From NCBI GenBank assembly GCA_000333855.2, contig CM007347.1, forward strand, positions 1-64,000: DNA of 64,000 nucleotides, given 5' to 3'. The stretch is from Endotrypanum monterogeii. Its lineage: Eukaryota; Euglenozoa; Kinetoplastea; Trypanosomatida; Trypanosomatidae. Position 1 is the stretch's first letter, and every line of letters begins with the position of its first letter. This document shows, in pieces, positions 10,254 through 19,494 of the stretch. Position numbers and translations under genes: made by a program. The notes below the pieces were generated by a model. The model had not been told where the DNA came from. It worked only from the letters and a program-made list of their open reading frames with translations, and made no database searches.

Positions 10254-11534
10254 TTATTCCTTTTTTTTCAGCTCCAAATCAATCGCCTGCAGACGCTCAA
10301 GAGTTGGCGGGTGTGTATGGTGAAGCGCCGAATACAATGGATCGACTGTTATGTCTCCACGATTATTCTTCATGAGTATCAAGAGACCCCTTTTTATCGC
10401 CTCACCGTAACCCATGGTGAAAGCGAAGTGGTCTGCTTGGAATTCGTTCCGCCGCGACATAAAGCAAAACAAGTACTCGAAAAGCGTGTTCACTGTATTC
10501 TCGAAGAGGTAAAATGATATGACCATACCATTGACAGGATCCATTTCACGAAACCCAAATGCCTCATAGGCTATTTTGTTGAAAAAAACAAAGCGCGCAC
10601 CGCAGCAAACAAGCATGAGCTGTCCAAGTAATCCGGTGATGTTCATGTACATGTGGCCCAGCTTCCAATGGCCCAGCTCGTGGCAAAGTACGGCGATGAG
10701 CGCGTCTTCGTCATCCTTCATTTGATCCAAAAGAGTATCGTAGAGAACGATATGTTTTCGTCCTATCCCGTAAAAGTAGGCGTTGCTGTGCGTTGAGCGA
10801 CGACTGCCATCAATCACAAAGATACCACTCAGTGGGAAGTTGATCATTTTGCTGAGCTTCTGAGTCCTGTTGTACAAAGATGACGCGGGATCCAATGGTT
10901 TAAACTTGTTGAAGAGTGGCATGAAAACTGTGGGCAGCGCGAGGAGAAAAACCAGCATCATCAAAGACATTCCCGAGAACAAATACAACGGAAACCGCTC
11001 ACCGAAGCGCCGCACCACAAACTGAATAAGTTTGATCAATATCGGATGAAGGAACGCGACACGTAAAAGGAGAGACTTAAAAGTGTCCTTGAAGAACTCT
11101 ATTTTCGTCATGGTGTTGAAACCATGCCGCTTCTCGATGTGGAAGTTATCGTAGTAAGAGAAAGGGATCTCGAGGACGGTGGCGATTACATCCCCGGTGA
11201 CAGCGACGGTGTAGTTGTGCGTAAAAGAGCCGATGGTCAACCCTGTGTGTTGTGCGACAGCGTAGTACAGTCGCGAGGAGAGCTGAAAGAAGGTGCTCAC
11301 ATTTGCAATCACGAGAGACTTTACTTTTTGGAATATGTCAAATGTCCGGAACTCAGTTCGGTAAGCCTGCGTCTCGGCAAACTCCTTTTCAGTGTACGAA
11401 TTCTTAAAATACGATGGTATTTCTTTACATTGAGTGGCACGGCGCTGGCGCAGCTTCAAGTAGATGTCCCACAAGCCGACCACATTGACGGACACGATTG
11501 CAGTCTGCAGAAATGGGTTTGCTGAGAATATCAT
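10254..11534 (-). CDS. STE24: CAAX prenyl protease 1 (STE24/ZMPSTE24 family)
   Basis: A 426-residue multi-spanning zinc metalloprotease. The zinc motif HELGH lies in CHELGHWKLGH, and the third ligand region NEFQADHFA follows about 85 residues later, as in the M48A family. Several hydrophobic helices precede it, and the C-terminal tail is charged (LELKKKE). It removes the last three residues from prenylated CAAX proteins in the ER membrane and in other organisms also clears blocked translocons. An in-frame ATG at 11621 would add 29 residues. The start at 11534 is preferred because it places the N-terminus just before the first membrane helix, as in yeast and human proteins. The family call is strong. 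Confidence 0.95.
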   Translation of the reverse strand: MIFSANPFLQTAIVSVNVVGLWDIYLKLRQRRATQCKEIPSYFKNSYTEKEFAETQAYRTEFRTFDIFQKVKSLVIANVSTFFQLSSRLYYAVAQHTGLTIGSFTHNYTVAVTGDVIATVLEIPFSYYDNFHIEKRHGFNTMTKIEFFKDTFKSLLLRVAFLHPILIKLIQFVVRRFGERFPLYLFSGMSLMMLVFLLALPTVFMPLFNKFKPLDPASSLYNRTQKLSKMINFPLSGIFVIDGSRRSTHSNAYFYGIGRKHIVLYDTLLDQMKDDEDALIAVLCHELGHWKLGHMYMNITGLLGQLMLVCCGARFVFFNKIAYEAFGFREMDPVNGMVISFYLFENTVNTLFEYLFCFMSRRNEFQADHFAFTMGYGEAIKRGLLILMKNNRGDITVDPLYSALHHTHPPTLERLQAIDLELKKKE

Positions 11535-12171
11535 CTTGTAAGATCGACGGCAACGGGGTAGAAAAGAAAATGTGTTACTTAACGGTGAGAGCGCCGGCAA
11601 CGTCCAGTGAACCTTAAGCATAGAAAAATGTCATAGATACAATGCAGAAAAAATAAGAAAAAAACGGCGGAGTGAAGAAAAGCAGAGAAACAGTGAAGGC
11701 ACTGAAGAGCTGAATGACAACACACGAGGCCACTAGAGAGGCGAACATGAACCAAGTGGGTAAAGGAAGGAAAGGAGGTAGCATGCAAGGCCTATGATTA
11801 TCGGACCTGCCCACCCGCAAAGGATCTCAGAAAAAGTAAGATGGGAGAAAGCGTAGATGAGTATTGACAGTGTCTCCCGAGCCCCCACAGGAGCCTCAAT
11901 TTCAGATAGCAATCTCTCAATCAATACTCCTTCACTCGCTCGAGCCCCTTCACACCTCCGCTGACACGAAGAGAAAAAGCAGCAGCACAGGAATGGGCCG
12001 AATATTCTGGTGTGAGCGACGGTCGCTCGCAGTACAAAAAATATATATATATATATATCTTGCAAAGGGATAGTTACTCGGTGTTATGAAGTCATCGACC
12101 CGGTGTCTTACACGACAAAACGCCATATTACATAGTGCTGTCGCCGTTTTAGTGCGGAGTATACCCCCAAC
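11535..12171. other. Intergenic region
   Basis: Contains a short TA run at about 12041-12057 and purine-rich sequence around 11640-11700 (pyrimidine-rich on the sense strand). No gene seen. Confidence 0.6.
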
Positions 12172-14535
12172 TCACGCGTCGAACTCCGAAAACTGCAGCG
12201 GGCGAATCTTGGTACTTTCCTTGCGCCTCTTCTCCGCCCAGTTGCGTGTCAGTTTTCGCTGCTTCTGAGCAAGCATGCTGTGGTAGCGATCGTCGTGGCC
12301 TAGCTCCACCCGTTGACGCTTTTTCTTGCTCCCATCCTCCCCTCTGGAGCTAACGACGGTGCCCTTGCGGTTGTCGCGGGCGAGTTCGCGGTCTTCGCGG
12401 ATGTAAGCCTGCAGCTCCCGCTGTACCTCCGATGGACTTTTATCGATGCCAAAACTCTGCGCCACGTGGCCGAGATGCAGCGCGGAGGAGAAGAAGAGGG
12501 ACTTGATTTGTTTCGGCAGCCCCGCGTAAGCACGCAAGTAAGATTGATACGCAAACAGTGCGACGCGGTAGATGCTGTCCTTGGCAGACTCATTGCGGTC
12601 AACGTCCCGCTGCATCGCCAGGCGAGAGATAGCGCGCTCTAATGCAGATGTGCTCTGCATCCACATGTGGTGTGACTTTGGATCTAGTTTGGTGAGGTAG
12701 AAAAGAAAAGTTTCGTACTTCCGCTCCGACATGACCGTGGCCTCTTGTGTGTCACTCTGGTGCATCTGCGCGTGGACGTAGTGTATCAAGTATTTCGCAT
12801 AGCCAAGCTCGTCCGGTGCAAGAAACAAAATCGAGTCGCCACTGTTCCCGATACGTGCCGTTCTACCGATTCGATGCACGTAGCTTGTCGGGTCGGTTGG
12901 AGGATCGTAATGCACAATCCAATCAATCCTGGGCATATCGAGTCCGCGGGCAGCCACGTCTGTGCAGAACAACACGCCCTTCTCGTTGAGGGAGTTGCCG
13001 GTGCCAAATTTGAAGGCGTGAAAAACAGCGGCTCGGTCCACTTGCGACATGTTGCCGTGCAGCTTAAACACGTTGGCATCCAGAAAAGAGCGCTGCGGCA
13101 TGGCGGTGTGGTCAGGACCTGAGTCACCTCCAATCTCATCATCACTCACATCCTCAAAAGTAACCACCTCATCGGTTGCACCGCTGTCGTCGAGGTGGCG
13201 GTTAGCAGCCTCGATCATTTTTTTTGTGCTCATAGATGAGCCGCGTGAGCGCGTCACAACTTTTCCCTCGTACGACTTCTTATGAAACGGGGATTGCAAC
13301 CGGGAGGCGAGCAGGTACAGGAACTCAGCACTATCCGCAGTTGAGACAAAAACGATGATTTTTCTGGCACCTGCGTCTAGCTGTGTGCGGAGAAAGCTGA
13401 GGAGAACCGAAAGACGGTGCTTGACTGGCACCATCATGTAGTGCTGCTTCAACGTCGTGGGGATAGAGAAGGTGTCTTGTGTCTCGCCAATGCGAGCGAT
13501 GTTCTTGCGCAGCGCGAAGTGTGAAAGTCGCTCCACGCCGTCTGTAATGGTTGCGGAAACCAGGATCCGCTTCATGCTGGATGCATTGAAACACTTCTTC
13601 TCCAACAGCTCCATAATCTCGCGAAGTGGCCGTTCAAAGCCCATGTCAAGAAGCCGATCCGCCTCATCCATAATCACTGTCTGCACATGGGCGACGTTGA
13701 AGGAGACAGTAGTCTTGAGGTGGTCGAGCAGCCGACCAGGAGTTGTGACGAGAATAGGAAGCCCTTTGCGAAGTCTCGCCTTTTCCTTGTGTCTATTCTC
13801 GCCGCCATGAACACCGCCCACAGTGATGAACTGCGCGCAACGGAGCAAAGTGCTTACCGTTTCTGTCACTTGGAGCACAAGCTCGCGGGTGGGACACATG
13901 ATAATGATGAGGGTGCCCACATCACGGGTGATGGGCACTTTGTCACACTCATCTAAAAGGCGATGAAGCGTGGGTAGGGCGTAGGCGAGCGTTTTGCCGC
14001 TGCCTGTCTCACTGCGTACAAGGACGTCGCTGTTTATGTCGAGCATTGCCGCCCAGCACAGTTTTTGAATGCGGGTGAGATTCTCGATCTTCATGGAGTC
14101 CGTCAACGGACGGCGCAGTTTCGGATGCACCAGCTGGACCAGCGAAGGGAGGGAATCGATGTCTGTTGGATTACTTGCGCGAAATCTTGATGTCTGCATG
14201 GAGTCAGTGAGTAACTCCACAGAAGATGAGGGAACCGTTTCCGACGAGATTTTTTTAGGCTCCCGCAAAGACACTGCACACGATTTGTCTGGCTCGACAG
14301 CTAGGCTGGGCACAAGGTCTCCCTTTTTGTTTTGTGTATTTGTTAAAACCGGCTGTGCTGTCGAAGGGCCCTTTTCGTCCTCCGGGTGGAAGACATTCTC
14401 TGCCTGAATCTTGCGCATCGCATCTACGAAGGCGGTCGATCCCTTCCCAGCGCGTCCGGAGGATGACATCAGACGCTGAAGGGCTTCATCCTCGTTGTCG
14501 GTCGATAAACCTGAAACACTAACGTACGATGACAT
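12172..14535 (-). CDS. DEAD-box ATP-dependent RNA helicase, DBP7/DDX31-like
   Basis: A 787-residue helicase. Visible motifs in order: a Q-like motif ~152-160, motif I SETGSGKT 175-182, PTREL near 215, TPGR near 265, DEAD 290-293 followed by RLLDMGF, SAT 327-329, RGLDMPRID near 530, and HRIGRTAR at 554-561. The C-terminal ~190 residues (ETFLFYLTKLDP... LHLGHVAQSFGI) fit the domain typical of DBP7/DBP4-type helicases, and the tail is basic. Relatives act in the nucleolus on large ribosomal subunit assembly. An acidic insert lies between motifs IV and V (~440-490). The DEAD-box assignment is certain; the DBP7 subgroup is likely. Confidence 0.93.
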   Translation of the reverse strand: MSSYVSVSGLSTDNEDEALQRLMSSSGRAGKGSTAFVDAMRKIQAENVFHPEDEKGPSTAQPVLTNTQNKKGDLVPSLAVEPDKSCAVSLREPKKISSETVPSSSVELLTDSMQTSRFRASNPTDIDSLPSLVQLVHPKLRRPLTDSMKIENLTRIQKLCWAAMLDINSDVLVRSETGSGKTLAYALPTLHRLLDECDKVPITRDVGTLIIIMCPTRELVLQVTETVSTLLRCAQFITVGGVHGGENRHKEKARLRKGLPILVTTPGRLLDHLKTTVSFNVAHVQTVIMDEADRLLDMGFERPLREIMELLEKKCFNASSMKRILVSATITDGVERLSHFALRKNIARIGETQDTFSIPTTLKQHYMMVPVKHRLSVLLSFLRTQLDAGARKIIVFVSTADSAEFLYLLASRLQSPFHKKSYEGKVVTRSRGSSMSTKKMIEAANRHLDDSGATDEVVTFEDVSDDEIGGDSGPDHTAMPQRSFLDANVFKLHGNMSQVDRAAVFHAFKFGTGNSLNEKGVLFCTDVAARGLDMPRIDWIVHYDPPTDPTSYVHRIGRTARIGNSGDSILFLAPDELGYAKYLIHYVHAQMHQSDTQEATVMSERKYETFLFYLTKLDPKSHHMWMQSTSALERAISRLAMQRDVDRNESAKDSIYRVALFAYQSYLRAYAGLPKQIKSLFFSSALHLGHVAQSFGIDKSPSEVQRELQAYIREDRELARDNRKGTVVSSRGEDGSKKKRQRVELGHDDRYHSMLAQKQRKLTRNWAEKRRKESTKIRPLQFSEFDA

Positions 14536-15162
14536 TACGAAAAACCTGCCGAGACCTGTGCACGTGAAGGAGGGAAGAGGGTCTTCACCGCACGTTCTTC
14601 CTCAATCAGCGATCTCTTTTTTCTACACGAAAAATCAAAAAAAAATGAAGAGTGAGTGTAGATACTTCTTATTCACGAGGTAAATATATCAGAGAGAGAG
14701 GAGGAAAGAAAGCGTCAAAAGGTGCACTTGCAGAACAAGAAGTCGCAGGGGGGACGATGCAAGCGAAAATACCGTGCTCACCGATGAGAACATCATAATG
14801 AAGTAAAGGTGTTGAGGCTGTGAGCAACAACCTGCAGGTACCCGTGAAGCGATGAGGTCCTCCAGTCCTCAAATATTGACGATACGGAAGAAAAATACTC
14901 GATTTCAATTTTTTGTTTATGTTAATACGATATGACGTCGTCCTTAGAAATCTCGGGTCCCGCATTGAGGCCTAGCAAGTGTGCAGAGCATAGGTGCTTC
15001 GTGAAGCGCATCATGTGCGTGTGTGTGTGTGTGCCTGTGTGTGTTTGTGAAAAGGACGCTGTTCACGCTAACGGATGCAACAGAAACGTGAGACCCAAGT
15101 AGCGTATGTTCCTTGAGGTAGTAGAAAAAAAAAAGCAGCCCACGCAAAGGAAGATGGGCGTG
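14536..15162. other. Intergenic region
   Basis: Contains a TG-rich stretch at 15014-15048 and short purine tracts. No gene seen. Confidence 0.6.
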
Positions 15163-15375
15163 TCAAACCCTCTTGCGACTCTGCTTGCTTCGGTATCCCA
15201 TCTCCGTCATCAGCTCCTCTCGCAGCATGCTTCGTTGGGCTCGACGCTGCCTAACATTGTAGAGCCGTAGTCCAATCATGAAGGCACCAAGGATCAAGAA
15301 GGCTATCCAGCCCTTTTCCACCATGCCAGAGAAAATCGAGCGCTCAAGCCCGACCTTTTGCTGAGGACGCGGCAT
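15163..15375 (-). CDS. Small single-pass membrane protein, unknown
   Basis: A 70-residue protein from an ATG at 15375. Residues ~22-41 form one hydrophobic helix (GWIAFLILGAFMIGLRLY). It is followed by a strongly basic, helical tail (RQRRAQRSMLREEL) ending in RKRV, so the topology is probably a short N-terminus and a basic cytosolic or matrix side. I do not recognise the family. Clean codon use without low complexity, a position collinear with its neighbours, and a plausible membrane design favour a real gene. Small mitochondrial or ER membrane proteins of this form are common. Confidence 0.6.
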   Translation of the reverse strand: MPRPQQKVGLERSIFSGMVEKGWIAFLILGAFMIGLRLYNVRQRRAQRSMLREELMTEMGYRSKQSRKRV

Positions 15376-15937
15376 GATTAGAGAGCGACGTTAGTGAATT
15401 GAAGTGTGGCGGAGCTGATTATGTGAGAAGGATAAAAACGAGGGTGGGACAGGGATTGCCCGTCTGTGAGGCAGCGTACTAAAGCAGGTGATAATATGGA
15501 AACGTGTCGAAATTCAGCGGAATAATACGACGCGAAAGAAAGCAAACTATCGATCAACAACAACTCGAAAGAAGACGAGGCACACTCATGTCAGCATCAA
15601 AACTACAGCAGGAAGACACGAATTTTTGTCATCGGGCGGTCCGCAGCGCCAAGCTCTCACCCCCCCCACCTCACCTCTTAATCTTGTACACACGGGGAGA
15701 GAGCGGGGAGGGATCACAGGTTGAGCATATACCGCACCCACTGTAGTTCTCTTTTTTTATTTTTTTTCTTGTTGTGTTTTTTGTTTTTTTATTGCTCCGA
15801 TGACTAGGACGACACGTCGTCGTGCTTTTTTGCACCGTTTGCGGGATGTACGCTCAACATTCTTAAGAATTAAGGTCACTCAGAGCGGTGTGCCGAGCAT
15901 CCCCACGCCCTCCAACCTCACGACCTTCAAGTGGTGG
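15376..15937. other. Intergenic region
   Basis: A T-rich stretch at 15751-15792 and a C run near 15660. No gene seen. Confidence 0.6.
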
Positions 15938-16789
15938 TTAAGAGCGCGACGCCCGAGAGGAAAAAAATGTGTGAACCATGCGATATGATATAAAGATGAT
16001 TGAGAACACAATCGGTGTGTTGTAGCGCAAGTACCAGGGTTGAACAGACGACGAGCGGCGAATGAGGCGCAGCGTTACGACGCCGTGTTCCCCGGTAACC
16101 TCATCCGCCTTTGAAACGACCATGCCAGAGTCCAGTGTTCGTTGCGCTCGGCGCTTCCGTGAGACCCTCCTCCTCTCCGGTACGGTGTTGAGCGCGCCAG
16201 TGCTACTTTTCCCTGCGCACGTTCCCTCTATGCTTCTCGTGTCGACAACTATTTCAATTACATAGAGGGCCTCCTCCACACGCCATGCCGTTCCTTTGGT
16301 CGCCTTGAATGGAGACCCCAACGCTTGAATAAATACAGTGCGCTGATTGGCACTGTCACACGCATTCTCACCGGAAGGGTAATTCAGACTGGCCGAGTAA
16401 GCTTTCATGTAGGTTGTGGACATGCCAGCTACCTGGACTGGCCGCTGGGGTGTGGGAAGATAATTCTCTTGGTGTTCGCACACAGTATAAGAGAACTCTT
16501 GTCGAGTTTTTGTCAAAAAATCAGCGAGTGCTGACATGCTTAATGGCGCTGTGACTGATTGCCCGCTTATTGTCATTACCGGTGCCCCTTCATCTTGCCA
16601 GTCAACGACTGCGGTGGTGTTCTGAAACGTGACAGTCCCAAATAACGGCGACCGACATGATGATAATATCTCCACGCTCCACTCACCCGCGGCGTTATCG
16701 TAGATGTCAGCCGGCAATTGAAGCTCGTGCGCGGTTGCTATGGCTAACAGCACCAGGAAGCACAAGAGGAAAACGAGTGAGCGCGCCAT
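15938..16789 (-). CDS. Type I membrane protein with signal peptide, unknown function
   Basis: A 283-residue protein. Residues 1-20 form a clear signal peptide (basic start, Leu/Phe core, cleavage near ATAHE). The lumenal part is about 220 residues, of beta-rich appearance, with a few cysteines. A basic patch RRRVSRKRRAQR (~205-216) precedes a C-terminal transmembrane segment (~255-273) and a short tail. The overall design (signal peptide, beta domain, C-terminal anchor) recalls ER membrane protein complex subunits such as EMC7 or EMC10, but no diagnostic motif was seen and that is only a guess. The basic patch could be a proprotein-processing site or part of a linker. Confidence 0.72.
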   Translation of the reverse strand: MARSLVFLLCFLVLLAIATAHELQLPADIYDNAAGEWSVEILSSCRSPLFGTVTFQNTTAVVDWQDEGAPVMTISGQSVTAPLSMSALADFLTKTRQEFSYTVCEHQENYLPTPQRPVQVAGMSTTYMKAYSASLNYPSGENACDSANQRTVFIQALGSPFKATKGTAWRVEEALYVIEIVVDTRSIEGTCAGKSSTGALNTVPERRRVSRKRRAQRTLDSGMVVSKADEVTGEHGVVTLRLIRRSSSVQPWYLRYNTPIVFSIIFISYRMVHTFFSSRASRS

Positions 16790-17274
16790 CTTTTTCTTTT
16801 TTTTTTTGGTCGGAGACGTTGGTGATGAGATTGAGGAGTATTAGTGACGATATGAGGGAGGAATGCAAAGGGGAGCACTTTTACATGTTTGGGAGGGTCA
16901 AATAAAACGGGAAAACGTCGCAGCGAAGAACGAGAGAGCAGCAGTAGTACCGATGCATAACAGATAAAGGGCAAGAAACCAGCCCCGCAGAAATTCGACG
17001 GAGCCAGCCAGCAACCTCAGCGAGGAGTCCGGCATGCGAACATAATCTCTTCTAAACGAGTCCTCTCCTGTACGTTGGTGCTTGGACAGAGACTCGCACA
17101 TTGGCGTCCAGCACACAAATGAGCAGGATGTTGAGCAACACAGGGCGTGGGATAGAGAGATGATGATGTGTGAATCATAGCACAAACAGAAGTTGCACCG
17201 GACTTCCTTAACTCTTCTCGTACTCACATTCCTTCTAATTATATGAATATCTACTTTTGCAGGCGTAGACCTCA
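16790..17274. other. Intergenic region
   Basis: The A/G pattern on the plus strand after 16840 is pyrimidine-rich on the sense strand. A T10-type run at 16796-16807 lies just before the downstream gene's start. No gene seen. Confidence 0.55.
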
Positions 17275-18324
17275 TTAGTCGCTGGGGGGCGAGTAGTAAG
17301 ACCCTCTTTCCACCATCTCGTGCGCCACGGCAAAGAAGGCGTCATCTGTGTTGCGAATCTGCTCCTGGGTGTCCCGCTCACGTTCAAGACTGCGGCGCAA
17401 GGTATCTTTCGTGAGCGGGGCATTGGTAAACCCTGGCCTAAGTGACATGACGAACTTTTGTGCCTCCGCGCGGCGATGAGGATTCCACTTACGGGGCCGC
17501 CGCTTTCCGGCGGGATAAAGCCCTGGAAAGTCGTTCCGTCGAACGGATGAGTCTCCAAAGTCGGCCGCTACAGCAGAACAAAGGGCAAAGTGTGATGCGC
17601 ACGCCTCACTGAGTGCATACTGCGCACGGCGAAAGCGCCACTGTAAAAAGCGACGCACTCGTCCAGGAAACGCCTTCGGTGACACGACGAGAAGTTCGCC
17701 TTCATCACCCAGCATCGACTCAGCGACAAGCAAACTCTCCCAGAGGTAATCGTCTAGGGCCGCATCGGCCGGAATGTCCACCACAACCAAATCTTTGCTT
17801 GCTGGACCACAGTACAGCTCGAGAGCACTTTTCAGAGATGCCCCTTGTCGCTCCCCTTTCAGTAACGCCATAGGCGCCACAACACTGCTTGGCGCCGCCA
17901 AAGAAGGCAGTCGCTCGCGGTGCCTTGCGCGAAGAAACTGTGCGACGTCAAGGAGGGAGAAAGGCAATTGTACTGCATTATCACTGAATAAAGACGTCCG
18001 TGAATGCCCGGTTTCCAGAATCACAAATTGAGTGTTAGGAGAAGGAGTATCAGCCTGGCATGCAAACCCCGGAAGATCCGTAAGGAGATCAACGGGACGC
18101 AGCGTGCTTGTTTCGGATGATATTCGCCTTTGTGAAAAGCGCTTAGCAGCCCTAGATACGTGTGAGGCCCTGAGACCGGCCTGCTGGAGAGCACGCATGG
18201 CCAGCGCGGGTCGCGAAGTGCTGAGGAGAACTTCCTCCACTGGCAGTTGAAGTTTCTTTTTTTGAAGCAGCATCGAAAGGATTAACGAGACTGCGCTCTC
18301 AGCTACCGCCGGTGATCTGAGCAT
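17275..18324 (-). CDS. Hypothetical protein with a Rossmann-like segment
   Basis: A 349-residue protein not recognised by family. The N-terminal ~75 residues are basic and Ser/Ala/Arg-rich, compatible with mitochondrial targeting. Residues ~95-245 alternate hydrophobic strands and helices (FVILETG, LVVVDIPAD, GELLVVSPKAF), which recalls a methyltransferase or other Rossmann fold, although no glycine-rich SAM loop is evident. The C-terminal third is basic (GKRRPRKWNPHRR) and then charged. This could be a degenerate methyltransferase-like protein of the mitochondrial ribosome, but that is speculation. The start ATG at 18324 is the only good one near the beginning. Confidence 0.7.
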   Translation of the reverse strand: MLRSPAVAESAVSLILSMLLQKKKLQLPVEEVLLSTSRPALAMRALQQAGLRASHVSRAAKRFSQRRISSETSTLRPVDLLTDLPGFACQADTPSPNTQFVILETGHSRTSLFSDNAVQLPFSLLDVAQFLRARHRERLPSLAAPSSVVAPMALLKGERQGASLKSALELYCGPASKDLVVVDIPADAALDDYLWESLLVAESMLGDEGELLVVSPKAFPGRVRRFLQWRFRRAQYALSEACASHFALCSAVAADFGDSSVRRNDFPGLYPAGKRRPRKWNPHRRAEAQKFVMSLRPGFTNAPLTKDTLRRSLERERDTQEQIRNTDDAFFAVAHEMVERGSYYSPPSD

Positions 18325-19494
18325 CTTTGCGAGCGCCAGAAGGCCGATAGTGGACCTTATTGCTGTAAGAACAGCGCGTTGTGAACCATCAACGATAGTG
18401 TAGATGCAGCTGGTGAAAGAGAGGAGGGGGATCAGATGGGGTAAATTTGTGGGGGGGGGGAAGAACCAGGCAGTATGAACATGTATGTGGCGCTTCTGCT
18501 ACAGCAACATCACCATTCGAATAAAAGCGACATTTCAAATGGTCCTTTTTTGAAATCAGCGTCTTTTATGATTCACGCGTGCATTGTACACGGAGAACGA
18601 TGGTCTCTATCAGGGAGCAGACCCTCTTCTGAAACAGTATGGGCCAGCACACTCAATAATAATGCAGCGTTTCTTCTTCTTGCTTCATTAATGTCTTGAA
18701 CAGAACCCAATGAAACGGTGCAAAGGTTTAGGAGAAAGAGGCCGACGAAGACGACGTAAACACAACCACCCCACTTTATATACACAGATGCACACGTCGA
18801 CGTTTTGCGCTTCGGTAAGCGGGAGAGAACAGGAAGCGGATTGCCTGTGTGTGCATGTGGGAAGGTGCATTCTCCGTCTGTCACTTTGGCCGTCCTCATC
18901 GATGGTGCGCCAAAAGAGTAAAAAAAAAAAAAGAAGCTGATCCACGCATCGATTTTTCTCTTTTCGCTATCTGCCACATGTGTGTGTGTGTGTGTGTTTT
19001 TAACGATGCCTTCCGTACGCTCTGCAGCGCAGAGCGCAGTGGAGCCTTTTAGATCAACACGTATCGAGCCCCTCACCAAAGAGGACAATCCTCTCGCAGC
19101 CGCACCGGATTATCACGCTGGCACGCCCTTGAAAATATCAAAACAACTTCACGCGCTCCAAAACAGAAAATGCGATTGGTAAGTGGAAGGAAAGAAGCAA
19201 CACAAGATGAGCGCACACATCCTTTAGCTTGGTTCTGACAGATGCAAGACATGGTCTGATGTGTGTATGTGTATGTATATGTTTTTTTTTGAGGAAAAAC
19301 GCCTCTTGGCTTCAGTGCGTCAGAATTCTAGAGCGTGCGCGCATGCGTGTACACGGCGCCAAAGTAGCAAATAGGTGACTGGATGCGCATCTGGGAGGGA
19401 GAAGGAAACATTTGAATCGACTCCCAAGCACTGGGTCGTGAAATTCTATCCTCCTCGCTTATATTTGGTGTGTGGTCAGGGAGAGCAGTTTACT
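18325..19494. other. Intergenic region
   Basis: Contains a G9 run near 18452, a TG run at about 18980-18998 and an A12 run near 18921. Open frames here have dinucleotide-encoded or unrelated content. No gene seen. Confidence 0.6.
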